Shown here piece by piece: positions 16,119 to 25,073 of a stretch of DNA of 52,044 nt. This stretch comes from Streptomyces sp. WM6378. Lineage in GTDB: Bacteria; Actinomycetota; Actinomycetes; Streptomycetales; Streptomycetaceae. The position numbers were made by a program, and so were the translations under genes. The stretch spans positions 1 to 52,044 of the forward strand of contig NZ_LGDD01000316.1 in assembly GCF_001279695.1 (NCBI RefSeq). The letters are read 5' to 3'. The notes below the pieces were generated by a model. That model did no database searches. It saw only the letters and a program-made list of their open reading frames with translations, and had not been told where the DNA came from. Positions within the stretch are counted from its first letter, which is position 1. Each line of letters begins with the position of its first letter.

Positions 16119-17540
16119 TCAGGAGTCGAAGCCGAGGCCGACGCGGTCCATCGCCTTGAGCCACAGGTTGCGCCGGCCGCCGTTCTCGTCGGCGCGGGCC
16201 AGCGACCACTTGGTGATGCCGATGCCCGCCCAGGCCACCGGCTCCGGCGGGAACGGCAGCGGCTTGGTGCGCACCATCTCCAGTTCGGTGCGCTCGGTCT
16301 GCTCCCCCGCCAGGAGGTCGAGCATCACATCGGCGCCGAAGCGGGTCGCCCCGACCCCGAGCCCGGTGTACCCGGCGGCGTACGCGACCCGTCCGGCGTG
16401 GGCGGTGCCGAAGAACGCCGAGAAGCGCGAGCACGTGTCGATCGCGCCGCCCCAGGCGTGGCTGAAGCGCACCCCCTCCAGCTGCGGGAAGCAGTGGAAG
16501 AACTGCTCGGCGAGCTTGGCGTAGGTCTCGGGCCGGTCGTCGTACTCGGTGCGCACCTTCCCGCCGTACTGGTAGATCGCGTCGTAGCCGCCCCACAGGA
16601 TGCGGTTGTCGGCGGACAGGCGGAAGTAGTGGAACTGGTTGGCCGAGTCCCCGAGCCCCTGGCGCCGGTGCCAGCCGATGGAGGCGAGCTGGGCGGCGTT
16701 CAGCGGCTCGGTCATCAGCGCGTAGTCGTACACCGGGACCGTGTACGGCCGCAGCCGCTTGACCAGCGAGGGGAACACGTTGGTGCCGAGCGCCACGTGC
16801 TCCGCGCGGATCTTGCCGTACGGGGTGCGTACGCCCATGCCGGTGCCGACCCGGGCCAGCGAGAGGCCCGGGGTGTGCTCGTAGATCCGTACGCCCAGAT
16901 CGAGGCAGGCCCGCTTGAGGCCCCAGGCGAGCTTGGCCGGGTGGAGCATGGCGACGCCTTCGCGGTCCCAGAGCCCGCCGAGGAAGGTGGGCGAGTCGAC
17001 CTCGGCCCGCAGGGCTTCCTCGTCGAGGAGTTCGAGCCCGCCGAAGCCGAGGTTCGTCGCCTCGTCGTACATCTCGTGCAGCTCTTCGAGCTGGTGGGGC
17101 TCGGTGGCGATGTCGATCTCGCCGGTCCGCTCGAAGTCGCAGTCGATGTCGTAGCGGGCGACGGCGGCCTGGATGGCGTCGAGGTTCGCCGCGCCCAGCT
17201 TTTCGAGCCGGGCCAACTCGCCCGGCCAGCGGGCGAGTCCGTTGCCGAGGCCGTGGGTGAGGGAGGCGGCGCAGAAGCCGCCGTTGCGGCCGGAGGCGGC
17301 CCAGCCGATCTCCTTGCCCTCGATGAGGACGACGTCGCGGCCGGGCTCGCGCTCCTTCGCGATGAGCGCGGTCCACAGCCCGCTGTAGCCGCCGCCGACG
17401 ACGAGGAGCTCGCACTTCTCGTCGCCGGTGAGGGCGGGCAGCGCCTCGGGGCGGCCGGGGTCCTCCAGCCAGAAGGGGACGGGCTTCGCGCCCGCCAGGG
17501 ACTGTCGTGCTGCACTGTTCATGGCTCGGGTCACGGCCAT
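16119..17540 (-). CDS. FAD-dependent amine oxidoreductase (PuuB-like, DAO family)
   Basis: A 473-aa flavoprotein of the D-amino-acid-oxidase/glycine-oxidase fold. The N-terminal dinucleotide motif VVGGGYSGL is followed by the IGWAASGRNGGF segment typical of gamma-glutamylputrescine oxidase (PuuB/OrdL) relatives. A C-terminal GYTGLGVGATRFGAD motif contacts FAD. The likely reaction is oxidative deamination of putrescine, gamma-glutamylputrescine or a similar amine to an aldehyde plus ammonia and peroxide. I start it at ATG 17538-17540, which follows a GAGGGAG ribosome-binding site. It is 31 nt downstream of the last permease gene and closes the polyamine operon, which fits an intracellular oxidase acting on imported substrate. 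Confidence 0.85.
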   Translation of the reverse strand: MAVTRAMNSAARQSLAGAKPVPFWLEDPGRPEALPALTGDEKCELLVVGGGYSGLWTALIAKEREPGRDVVLIEGKEIGWAASGRNGGFCAASLTHGLGNGLARWPGELARLEKLGAANLDAIQAAVARYDIDCDFERTGEIDIATEPHQLEELHEMYDEATNLGFGGLELLDEEALRAEVDSPTFLGGLWDREGVAMLHPAKLAWGLKRACLDLGVRIYEHTPGLSLARVGTGMGVRTPYGKIRAEHVALGTNVFPSLVKRLRPYTVPVYDYALMTEPLNAAQLASIGWHRRQGLGDSANQFHYFRLSADNRILWGGYDAIYQYGGKVRTEYDDRPETYAKLAEQFFHCFPQLEGVRFSHAWGGAIDTCSRFSAFFGTAHAGRVAYAAGYTGLGVGATRFGADVMLDLLAGEQTERTELEMVRTKPLPFPPEPVAWAGIGITKWSLARADENGGRRNLWLKAMDRVGLGFDS

Positions 17541-17571
17541 GATTTCCAACTCCCTCAGGAACTGCGTACGG

Positions 17572-18375
17572 TTACGCTTTCGCGCTGTTCTTGCGCCGGT
17601 TCGCAATGAATTGTCCGGCGGTGACCACCACGACGGCAATGATGAACATGGCCGTCCCGATGACGTTGATCTGCACGGGCGTGCCGCGCTGCGCCGAACC
17701 CCAGACGAACATGGGGAACGTCACGGTGGAGCCCGCGTTGAAGTTGGTGATGATGAAGTCGTCGAAGGACAGCGCGAAGGCGAGCAGGGCGCCCGCCGCG
17801 ATGCCGGGCGACGCGATCGGCAGCGTCACGCGCAGGAACGTCTGGACGGGACCTGCGTAGAGATCGCGCGCGGCCTCTTCGAGCCTCGGATCCATGGACA
17901 TCACCCGCGCCTTGACGGCGGTGACGACGAAGCTGAGGCAGAACATGATGTGCGCGATGAGGATCGTCCAGAAGCCCAGCCGCGCGCCCATGTTGAGGAA
18001 GAGCGTGAGCAGGGACGCGGCCATCACGACCTCGGGCATCGCCATCGGCAGGAAGATCAGCGAGTTGATCGCGCCGCGCGCCCGGAACCGGTAGCGCACC
18101 AGGGCGAACGCGATCATCGTGCCGAGCACGGTCGAGCCGATCGTGGCCCAGAGGGCGATCTGGAGCGACAGCGAGAGCGAGCCGCACATGTCGGCGACCC
18201 CGCACGGGTCCTTCCAGGCGTCGGTCGAGAACCGCGTCCAGGAGTAGTTGAAGCGCCCGTTCGGCTTGTTGAACGAGAACACCATCACGACGACGTTCGG
18301 CAGGATCAGATACGCGAGGGTCGCGAGCCCCGCGATGACCACGAGGTTGCGGCGCAGCCACTTGAGAACGGGCAT
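17572..18375 (-). CDS. potC: polyamine ABC transporter permease (PotC-type)
   Basis: A 267-aa inner-membrane permease with six predicted helices. The EAA loop, which docks on the ATPase, reads EEAARDLYAGPVQTFLRVTLP. It starts MPVLKWLRRN and has a periplasmic region with a WTRFSTDAW segment seen in PotC/PotI proteins. It pairs with the upstream PotB-type permease to form the channel for spermidine/putrescine. The start overlaps the potB stop by one nt (TGATG). The stop codon is TAA, uncommon in this genome. The PuuB-like gene follows after 31 nt. Confidence 0.88.
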   Translation of the reverse strand: MPVLKWLRRNLVVIAGLATLAYLILPNVVVMVFSFNKPNGRFNYSWTRFSTDAWKDPCGVADMCGSLSLSLQIALWATIGSTVLGTMIAFALVRYRFRARGAINSLIFLPMAMPEVVMAASLLTLFLNMGARLGFWTILIAHIMFCLSFVVTAVKARVMSMDPRLEEAARDLYAGPVQTFLRVTLPIASPGIAAGALLAFALSFDDFIITNFNAGSTVTFPMFVWGSAQRGTPVQINVIGTAMFIIAVVVVTAGQFIANRRKNSAKA

Positions 18376-19289
18376 CAGACCAGGTCCTCCGTCCCGGCTC
18401 GGCGGATGTAGACGGTGACCATGACCAGGACGACCGCCATCAGGATGAAGGAGAGGGCGGCGGCCGTCGGATAGTCCAGGACCCGCAGGAACTGCGACTG
18501 GATGACGTTGCCGACCATCTTCTGGTCGGTGGATCCGAGCAGTTCGGCGTTCACGTAGTCGCCGCTGGCCGGGATGAAGGTGAGCAGGGTGCCGGAGACG
18601 ACGCCGGGCATCGACAGCGGGAAGGTCACCTTGCGGAAGGTGGTGGCGGGCGTCGCGTACAGGTCGCCGGCCGCTTCGTGCAGCCGGGAGTCGATGCGTT
18701 CGAGGGACGTGTACAGCGGCAGGATCATGAACGGCAGGAAGTTGTACGTGAGTCCGCACACCACCGCCATCGGCGTGGCCAGGACCCGGTTTCCCTCGGT
18801 CCAGCCCAGCCAGTTGGTGACGTCCAGGACGTGCAGCGAGCTCAGCGCGTGCACCACGGGACCGCCGTCGGCCAGGATCGTCTTCCAGGCCAGGGTGCGG
18901 ATCAGGAAGCTGGTGAAGAACGGCGCGATGACCAGGACCAGCACGATGTTGCGCCAGCGGCCCGCCTTGAAGGCGATCAGATAGGCCAGCGGATAGCCGA
19001 GCAGCAGACACAGCAGGGTCGCCGTTCCCGCGTACAGCAGGGAGCGGATGAACTGCGGGTAGTACTCCTTGAAGGCGTCCCAGTACGTCTGGAAGTGCCA
19101 GGTGACCTGGAAGCCCTTCTCAAGTGAGCCTGTCTGTACGGAAGTTGAGGCCTGGTACACCATCGGCAGCGCGAAGAACACGATCAGCCAGAGGATGCCG
19201 GGCAGCAGCAGCCAGTACGGGACGAGCCGCTTGCGGGTGGACGCCTTGCGCACGACGGGCTCGGCGGGCGCCTCGGCCAGGGCGGTCAC
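18375..19289 (-). CDS. potB: polyamine ABC transporter permease (PotB-type)
   Basis: A 304-aa permease with six predicted helices, starting with a cytosolic segment to about residue 24 followed by YWLLLPGILWLIVFFALP. The EAA loop reads LHEAAGDLYATPATTFRKVTFP. It forms the channel heterodimer with PotC. The GTG start (19287-19289) overlaps the potA stop as GTGA, a standard translational-coupling arrangement, and the stop overlaps the potC ATG. Substrate class is inferred from the adjacent PotD and from family resemblance. Confidence 0.88.
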   Translation of the reverse strand: MTALAEAPAEPVVRKASTRKRLVPYWLLLPGILWLIVFFALPMVYQASTSVQTGSLEKGFQVTWHFQTYWDAFKEYYPQFIRSLLYAGTATLLCLLLGYPLAYLIAFKAGRWRNIVLVLVIAPFFTSFLIRTLAWKTILADGGPVVHALSSLHVLDVTNWLGWTEGNRVLATPMAVVCGLTYNFLPFMILPLYTSLERIDSRLHEAAGDLYATPATTFRKVTFPLSMPGVVSGTLLTFIPASGDYVNAELLGSTDQKMVGNVIQSQFLRVLDYPTAAALSFILMAVVLVMVTVYIRRAGTEDLV

Positions 19290-20437
19290 GCGGCGTCCTC
19301 GACCTTCTCGACGCCCGCGTCGATGGCCTGCGCCGCGTCGAGGCCGAAGGTGTGCGCCGGGTTCCAGTGCAGGACGACCTCGGCGCCGGGGGTGAGCCGG
19401 GTGTCGCGCTCGATGTTCTGCTCGTACACGGAAAGGCCGCTGCCCGCCGGGGAGTCCACCAGGTACTGGGTGGAGACGCCGATGAAGGACGAGTCGACGA
19501 TGCGGCCGGTGACGCGGTTGCGGCCCTCCGCGATGGCGCCCTCGTCGTCGCGGTGGGCGAGCGAGATCTTCTCGGGGCGTACGCCGACGAGGAGCTTGCC
19601 GCCGCTGGTCGTGGGGGCCGAACATCGCCCGCCGGGCAGCCTCAGCTTGGCGCCGCCCGCGGTGACGACGAGGTCGTCGCCGCTCTTCTCCGCCACCTCG
19701 GCCTCGATGAGGTTGGAGGTGCCGAGGAAGTTCGCTACGAACGTGGTCTGCGGGTTCTCGTACAGGTCGGCCGGGGCGCCGAGCTGTTCGACCCGGCCGC
19801 CGTTCATCACCGCGACCGTGTCGGCCATCGTCATGGCCTCCTCCTGGTCGTGGGTGACGTGCACGAAGGTGATGCCGACCTCGGTCTGGATGCGCTTGAG
19901 CTCCAGCTGCATCTGGCGGCGCAGCTTGAGGTCGAGGGCGCCGAGCGGCTCGTCGAGGAGCAGCACCTGGGGGTGGTTGATGAGCGCGCGGGCGACCGCG
20001 ACGCGCTGCTGCTGGCCGCCGGAGAGCTGGTGCGGCTTGCGGTGGGCGAAGTCGCCGAGCTGCACGAGCTCCAGCATGTCGTCGACCTGCTTCTTCACCG
20101 ACTTGATGCCCCGCCGGCGCAGCCCGAAGGCGATGTTCTCGGTGACGTTCAGGTGCGGGAAGAGCGCGTACGACTGGAAGACGGTGTTCACCGGCCGCTT
20201 GTACGGCGGCAGGTCGGTGACGTCCTCGTCGCCGAGGAAGACCGTGCCGGTGGTCGGCTCCTCAAGCCCGGCGATCATGCGGAGCGTGGTGGTCTTGCCA
20301 CAGCCGGACGCGCCGAGCAGGGCGAAGAACGAGCCCTGCGGGACGGTCAGTTCGAGCGGGTGGACGGCGGTGAAGGAGCCGTACGTCTTGCTGATCCCGG
20401 TGAGGCGGACGTCGCCGCCGGCGGTGCTGTCAGTCAT
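19286..20437 (-). CDS. potA: polyamine ABC transporter ATP-binding protein
   Basis: A 383-aa importer ATPase. Walker A is GASGCGKTT, the Q-loop lies in VFQSYALFPHL, the signature is LSGGQQQRVAVARAL, Walker B is VLLLDEPLGALD, and the switch histidine is in HVTHDQEEA. A C-terminal TOBE-type regulatory domain (about 270-383) follows, as in PotA/PotG. It powers the PotB/PotC channel. It starts at ATG 20435-20437, 58 nt past potD, and overlaps potB by 4 nt. All catalytic motifs look intact. Confidence 0.92.
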   Translation of the reverse strand: MTDSTAGGDVRLTGISKTYGSFTAVHPLELTVPQGSFFALLGASGCGKTTTLRMIAGLEEPTTGTVFLGDEDVTDLPPYKRPVNTVFQSYALFPHLNVTENIAFGLRRRGIKSVKKQVDDMLELVQLGDFAHRKPHQLSGGQQQRVAVARALINHPQVLLLDEPLGALDLKLRRQMQLELKRIQTEVGITFVHVTHDQEEAMTMADTVAVMNGGRVEQLGAPADLYENPQTTFVANFLGTSNLIEAEVAEKSGDDLVVTAGGAKLRLPGGRCSAPTTSGGKLLVGVRPEKISLAHRDDEGAIAEGRNRVTGRIVDSSFIGVSTQYLVDSPAGSGLSVYEQNIERDTRLTPGAEVVLHWNPAHTFGLDAAQAIDAGVEKVEDAA

Positions 20438-20495
20438 GGGTGGGGTCCCAGGGTGTTGAGGGGGAAGGGGGGACTCTGATCAGGGGGCGGGCGGC

Positions 20496-21785
20496 TCAGG
20501 CTCCGATGAGCTTGGAGAACTTCTGCTCGTACGCCGTCTCCTCGGCCTCGCTGAGCGAGCGGAAGGAGTGGGACTTCGCGGTCATCGCCCGGTCCGGCAG
20601 GATGAGTTCGTTCTGTGCGAGCGCCGGGTCGATCTTGGCGAGTTCGTCGCGGACCCCGTCGACCGGGCACTGGTAGTTGATGAACGCGGCGAGCTTGGCG
20701 GCCACCGGGAGCTCGTAGTAGTAGTCGATCAGCTTCTCCGCGTTGCTCTGGTGCCGTGCCTTCGCCGGGACCAGCAGGTTGTCGCTGGAGGTCATGTAAC
20801 CGGCTGCCGGGATCGCGTACTTGATGTCCGGGTTGTCGGAGCGCAGCTGGGTGACGTCGCCGCCCCAGGCGACACATGCCGCGAGGTCGCCCTTCACCAG
20901 GTCGCCGGTGTAGTCGTTGCCGGTGAAGCGGCGGATCTGCTTGGAGTCCACGCCCTTCTGGAGCCGCCCGATCGCGGCGTCGAAGTCGGCGTCGGTGAAC
21001 TTCGCCGGGTCCTTGCCGAGGTCGAGCAGGGTCATCCCGATGGTGTCGCGCATCTCGGAGAGGAAGCCGACCCGGCCCTTGAGGCTCGGGTCGTCGAGCA
21101 GCTGGGTGACGGAGTCGACCTTCTTGCCGCCGGTCGCCTTGGCGTTGTAGGCGATGACGGTCGGGATGCCGGTCCAGGGGTAGGAGTAGGCGCGGCCCGG
21201 GTCCCAGTCGGGCATCCGGAACTGGGGCGCCAGGTTGGCGTAGGCATGGGGCAGACGGGCGGGGTCGAGCTGCTGCGCCCAGCCGAGGCGGATGAGCCGG
21301 GCTGCGAGCCAGTCGGTGAGGACGACGAGGTCCCGGCCGGTGTCCTGGCCGGCCGCGAGCTGCGGCTTGATCTTGCCGAAGAACTCGACGTTGTCGTTGA
21401 TGTCCTCGGTGTACTTGACCTGGATCCCGGTGCGGCGGGTGAACTCGTCCAGCGTCGGATGGTGCTTCTTGTCGTCGCTGATGTCCATGTACTGCGTCCA
21501 GTTGGAGAAGTTGATCTCCTTCTCCTGGGCGGAGTGGTCCGCGTTGGACGGTCCGGTGCCGTTCTCCTTCTTGGCCGCCGGGATGCCACAGGCGCTCAGG
21601 CCGGCGAGACCGCCGACGGTGAGCGCGCCGACGCCCGAGGCGCGCAGCAGGGAACGGCGGGTCAGGGCGCCCCGGCCGTTGGTCATGCTGCGCCGGATGG
21701 CGGTCAGTTGGGCCGCGGCGAGGGGGTCCCTCCCTGCTCGAACGGAGTCGAGGGCTTGGGGGACGGCGGGCTCGTACTGCTCCAT
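20496..21785 (-). CDS. potD: polyamine-binding lipoprotein (PotD-type)
   Basis: A 429-aa extracytoplasmic solute-binding protein of the spermidine/putrescine class. The first 40 residues are a cytosolic leader before a twin-arginine motif (TRRSLLRAS), a hydrophobic stretch and a lipobox LSAC, so it is probably Tat-exported and lipidated. The mature part has family segments FSNWTQYMDI, YTEDINDNVEFFGKI and RFTGNDYTGDLVKGD. The leader before the RR motif is unusually long; an internal ATG at about residue 34 (MTNGRGAL) is an alternative start much closer to the RR motif. It lies 51 nt after the aldehyde dehydrogenase gene and 58 nt before potA. Confidence 0.88.
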   Translation of the reverse strand: MEQYEPAVPQALDSVRAGRDPLAAAQLTAIRRSMTNGRGALTRRSLLRASGVGALTVGGLAGLSACGIPAAKKENGTGPSNADHSAQEKEINFSNWTQYMDISDDKKHHPTLDEFTRRTGIQVKYTEDINDNVEFFGKIKPQLAAGQDTGRDLVVLTDWLAARLIRLGWAQQLDPARLPHAYANLAPQFRMPDWDPGRAYSYPWTGIPTVIAYNAKATGGKKVDSVTQLLDDPSLKGRVGFLSEMRDTIGMTLLDLGKDPAKFTDADFDAAIGRLQKGVDSKQIRRFTGNDYTGDLVKGDLAACVAWGGDVTQLRSDNPDIKYAIPAAGYMTSSDNLLVPAKARHQSNAEKLIDYYYELPVAAKLAAFINYQCPVDGVRDELAKIDPALAQNELILPDRAMTAKSHSFRSLSEAEETAYEQKFSKLIGA

Positions 21786-21836
21786 GTGCTGTATGCCCTT
21801 TCGGGTGGGTTCGGTGGCCTGGTCGGGCCGCCTCTG

Positions 21837-23378
21837 CTATCGGTCCCCGAAGATCGTGCGGTGCCAGTCCTTCCTGGCGACCGCTGTGTTGTCGTACATC
21901 ACATGCTTGACCTGCGTGTACTCCTCGAAGGAATACGCCGACATGTCCTTTCCGTAACCGCTCGCCTTGTAGCCGCCGTGCGGCATCTCGCTGATGATCG
22001 GAATGTGGTCGTTGATCCACACACAGCCCGCCTTGATCTCGCGGGTGGCACGTCCCGTTCGGTACACGTCCCGGCTCCAGGCGGAGGCGGCGAGACCGTA
22101 GGGGGTGTCGTTGGCGAGCGCGATGCCCTCGTCGTCGCTGTCGAAGGGCAGCACCACCAGGACCGGGCCGAAGATCTCGGCCTGGACGGCCTCGCTGTCC
22201 TGGGGGGCGTCGGCGATGAGGGTGGGCCGGTAGTAGGCGCCGTCGTTCTTGGGGGCTTCGCCGCCGGTGACGATCCGGGCGTAGCCCTTGGCCCGCTCGA
22301 CGAAGGCGGCGACGCGGTCGCGGTGGGTGTGCGAGATCAGCGGGCCGAGGTCGGTGTCCGCGCTGAACGGGTCGCCGATCCGGACGGTCTCCATGAGCGC
22401 CGCGGTCTGCTCGACGAAGGCCTGGTACAGCGGGCGCTGGACGTAGGCGCGGGTGGCGGCGGTGCAGTCCTGGCCGGAGTTGATGAGGGACGCGGCGACC
22501 GCGCCGTGCACGGCGGCCTCCAGGTCGGCGTCGTCGAAGACCACGAAGGGGGCCTTGCCGCCGAGTTCGAGGTGGAGGCGCTTGACGGTCCTGGTGGCGA
22601 TCTCGGCGACCCGCTTGCCCACTCCGGTCGAGCCGGTGAAGGAGGTCATCACGACGTCCGGGTGGCCGACGAGGTGCTCGCCGGCGTCCTTCCCGGCGCC
22701 GGTGACGATGTTGACGACCCCGTCCGGGATCCCGGCCTCCTTGGCGGCCTCGGCGAACAGGAGCGAGGTCAGCGGGGTGGTCTCGGCGGGCTTGAGGACG
22801 ATGGTGTTGCCCGCCGCGATCGCCGGGAGGATCTTCCAGGCGGCCATCTGGAGCGGGTAGTTCCAGGGCGCGATGGACCCGACGACGCCGATCGGCTCGC
22901 GGCGTACGTAGGAGGTGTGGTCGCCCGAGTACTCCCCGGCCGACCTGCCTTCCAGGTGCCGGGCCGCGCCCGCGAAGAACGCGGTGTTGTCGATGGTGCC
23001 GGGCACGTCGAACTCGCGGCTCAGCTTGATGGGCTTGCCGCACTGGAGGGACTCGGCCTGCGCGAACTCCTCGGCGCGCTCGGCGAGGACCTCCGCGAGG
23101 CGGTGCAGGGCGGCCGAGCGCTCGCCGGGGGTCGCGCCGGACCAGCCGGCGAAGGCCTCCTTGGCCGCGGCGACCGCCGCGTCGACATCGGCGGGACCCG
23201 CGAGCTCGTAGTCGTACACCGTCTCCCCCGTCGCCGGGTCGACGACCGCGTGGCGGCGCCCGGAGGTGCCGGGGCGCAGCCGCCCGCCGATGTACTGGGC
23301 ACCGGCCGCGAAGCGGTCCTGCGCCGGGAAGCGGGGTTCTGCCGGGGTGCGATTGCCGTTGCCGCTGTCGGTGTCCAT
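21837..23378 (-). CDS. aldehyde dehydrogenase, probable gamma-aminobutyraldehyde dehydrogenase
   Basis: A 513-aa NAD-dependent aldehyde dehydrogenase. Conserved features are IAPWNYPLQMAAWKI, TSFTGSTGVGK, the general-base motif LELGGKAPFVV, and the catalytic Cys305 in SGQDCTAATR. The C-terminal MPHGGYKASGYGKDMS motif is typical of betaine-aldehyde and 4-aminobutyraldehyde dehydrogenases (PatD/PuuC group). It is the first gene of an apparent six-gene polyamine uptake and oxidation operon, so 4-aminobutyraldehyde to GABA is the most economical reaction. I use ATG 23376-23378; an in-frame GTG three codons upstream is possible. The C-terminus carries a short extra tail (VARKDWHRTIFGDR) that the paralogue at 32-33.6 kb lacks. 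Confidence 0.86.
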   Translation of the reverse strand: MDTDSGNGNRTPAEPRFPAQDRFAAGAQYIGGRLRPGTSGRRHAVVDPATGETVYDYELAGPADVDAAVAAAKEAFAGWSGATPGERSAALHRLAEVLAERAEEFAQAESLQCGKPIKLSREFDVPGTIDNTAFFAGAARHLEGRSAGEYSGDHTSYVRREPIGVVGSIAPWNYPLQMAAWKILPAIAAGNTIVLKPAETTPLTSLLFAEAAKEAGIPDGVVNIVTGAGKDAGEHLVGHPDVVMTSFTGSTGVGKRVAEIATRTVKRLHLELGGKAPFVVFDDADLEAAVHGAVAASLINSGQDCTAATRAYVQRPLYQAFVEQTAALMETVRIGDPFSADTDLGPLISHTHRDRVAAFVERAKGYARIVTGGEAPKNDGAYYRPTLIADAPQDSEAVQAEIFGPVLVVLPFDSDDEGIALANDTPYGLAASAWSRDVYRTGRATREIKAGCVWINDHIPIISEMPHGGYKASGYGKDMSAYSFEEYTQVKHVMYDNTAVARKDWHRTIFGDR

Positions 23379-23443
23379 GTCGCCCACGTTCTTCGTAGCT
23401 CCAGCTGGATTTGAGTGACGATCCTGACAGAGGCACATCTGGC

Positions 23444-23487
23444 CAACAAGTGATTCCGTTGTTGCCTTTTGGTTACGCGACGGAATC
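23444..23487 (-). promoter_or_regulatory. candidate operator upstream of the polyamine operon
   Basis: Two interleaved inverted repeats lie 66-109 nt upstream of the operon start: CAACAA/TTGTTG (23444-23449 with 23459-23464) and GATTCCGT/ACGGAATC (23452-23459 with 23480-23487). The region is AT-richer than the surroundings. A related AATTCGTTGTT string occurs upstream of the paralogous dehydrogenase at 33.7 kb, suggesting a shared regulator. Confidence 0.45.
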
Positions 23488-23559
23488 TGTCGACCATGTG
23501 TCGCGTCGGGGCGGTCATGGCCCGACGTAGTGTCAGTGGCGCCTGTCAGACTCGCGTGC

Positions 23560-24123
23560 ATGGAAGAAATCACGGGGGACCGCGCACCACTCGACGAACT
23601 GATCGCGCAGGTCAAGAACGGTGACCGGATCAAGTTCCTGCATTTCTGGGGACACCGTCCGACGCGGGACGGCTCACTCGGCCCGAGCTGTTTCAGTCAG
23701 TGGTGGCCGTCACGCTTCATGGTCGACGGTGTCGAGTACGCGACGGCCGAGCACTGGATGATGGCATCGAAGGCGCGGCTGTTCGGAGACCCGGAGGCGG
23801 AGCGCGCGGCGCTCACGGCGGCGAACCCGGCGCTCGCGAAGAAGGCCGGGCGCCTGGTGCGCGGCTTCGACGACGCGGTGTGGCAGCGGGAGCGGTACGG
23901 GATAGTCCTGGCCGGCAGCCTGCACAAGTTCGGCCAGGACGAGGCGCTGCGGGAGTACCTGCTCGGCACCGGCGACCGGGTGCTGGTCGAGGCGAGCCCG
24001 TTGGACCGGATCTGGGGCATAGGCCTGGCGGCGGACGCCCCGGAGGCGGCCGATCCCGCGCGCTGGCGTGGCCTGAACCTGCTGGGCTTCGCGCTGACGG
24101 AGGCGCGGGAGCGGCTGCGCTGA
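23560..24123 (+). CDS. NADAR-family protein (YbiA/DUF1768-like N-glycosidase fold)
   Basis: A 187-aa cytosolic protein with clear NADAR motifs: FLHFWGH near the N-terminus, CFSQWWPSRFMVDGVEYATAEHWMM in broken form, KFGQDEALREYLL, and the C-terminal LVEASPLDRIWGIGL and WRGLNLLGFAL. Known family members hydrolyse N-glycosidic bonds in riboflavin-pathway intermediates or ADP-ribose-type substrates. Some are linked to NAD-related defence. I choose ATG 23560 because homology begins soon after it; GTG 23530 or 23536 would add about ten residues. It is divergent from the polyamine operon and convergent with a DUF4190-like gene. No toxin-like or ADP-ribosyltransferase neighbour is visible. Confidence 0.88.
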   Translation: MEEITGDRAPLDELIAQVKNGDRIKFLHFWGHRPTRDGSLGPSCFSQWWPSRFMVDGVEYATAEHWMMASKARLFGDPEAERAALTAANPALAKKAGRLVRGFDDAVWQRERYGIVLAGSLHKFGQDEALREYLLGTGDRVLVEASPLDRIWGIGLAADAPEAADPARWRGLNLLGFALTEARERLR

Positions 24124-24148
24124 CGTCCTGCGGCTTGGCCCCGGCACA

Positions 24149-24177
24149 GCGGAGGGGGCCGGTGGGGCCCCCTCCGC
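24149..24177. terminator. bidirectional terminator hairpin between convergent genes
   Basis: A perfect 12-bp GC-rich stem (24149-24160 with 24166-24177) with a GGTGG loop sits between the NADAR gene and the converging DUF4190-like gene, where it can serve both. Confidence 0.75.
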
Positions 24178-24212
24178 CGAGCTGAGGTTCCTGGACGTAC
24201 CTCGGGCGTTCC

Positions 24213-24932
24213 TCAGCGGGCCGATACGGCCAGCGACAGGAAGTTCGAGTAGTCGTCGTAGCCGCTGTAGTCGCTGTGGTGCGAGGGCGCGTTGGCCACC
24301 AGCACGATCAGCAGCACGAGGATCACGATGCCGAGCACGATGCCGGCGATGCCCATGATGATGCCCGCGAGCGCCTGGCCGCGGTTGTTGGCCTCGCCGC
24401 GGGTGACCCGGCCCTTGCCGAGCAGGCCGAAGATCAGCGCAAGGGCGCCGAGCACGATGCCGGCGATGCCCCAGGAGCAGATCATGAGCACACACGCGGC
24501 GATGCCGAGCACCATCGCGGCGACGCCGAACCCGTTCTGCGGGGCGGGCATCCCGGTCCAGCCGGGGTAGCCGTAGGCGGCCTGCTGCTGGCCCGGGTAT
24601 CCGGGGTAGCCCTGGGCGGGCTGCTGCGGGTAGCTGGGGTAGCCGTAGCTGCCGGGGACCGCCTGGCCGGGCGGCGCGGGCGGCGGCGTCGGGCCGCCGA
24701 AGCCGGGGCCGGGAGCCTGCTGCCCGGGCGCTCCCGGGAAGGGGCCCTGGGCCGGGGCGCCGCCGGGGGCTCCCTGCGCCGGGGCGCCGTTCTGACCGTC
24801 GGCACCGGGCATCGAGACGACCGTCTGCTGGTCGTGCACCGGCGGCTTGTCCAGCGGAACCTTGTGCTCCGGCGGCGCCCAGGGGTCGCGGGGCTCCTGG
24901 CCTCCCGACGGCTGCTGGGTGTTGTCTGACAT
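24213..24932 (-). CDS. DUF4190-like membrane protein with proline/glycine/tyrosine-rich N-terminus
   Basis: A 239-aa protein. Residues 1-145 are disordered and rich in Pro, Gly, Gln and Tyr, with YPGYPGQQQ-like repeats. Two hydrophobic segments follow (about 150-180 and 195-222), separated by a GLLGKGRVTRGEANNRGQ loop, the hallmark of DUF4190 proteins. A short YSGYDDYSNF tail ends the protein. Such proteins are abundant in Streptomyces membranes and have no assigned reaction. The start ATG at 24930-24932 follows a GGGGGAGG ribosome-binding site. It is divergent from the adenosine deaminase gene. Confidence 0.82.
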   Translation of the reverse strand: MSDNTQQPSGGQEPRDPWAPPEHKVPLDKPPVHDQQTVVSMPGADGQNGAPAQGAPGGAPAQGPFPGAPGQQAPGPGFGGPTPPPAPPGQAVPGSYGYPSYPQQPAQGYPGYPGQQQAAYGYPGWTGMPAPQNGFGVAAMVLGIAACVLMICSWGIAGIVLGALALIFGLLGKGRVTRGEANNRGQALAGIIMGIAGIVLGIVILVLLIVLVANAPSHHSDYSGYDDYSNFLSLAVSAR

Positions 24933-25073
24933 GGGCCTCCCCCATCGTGGTTCCGTCATGCTACGGCCCCGGGTTTCAGCCGGGACCGCCCGGCCTACCA
25001 TGATCCCCGACGGGCGAAGGCCCTGCGCCGCCGACCGCGCGAGGACCCTCGCGGCAGACCCATGGAGGACCCC

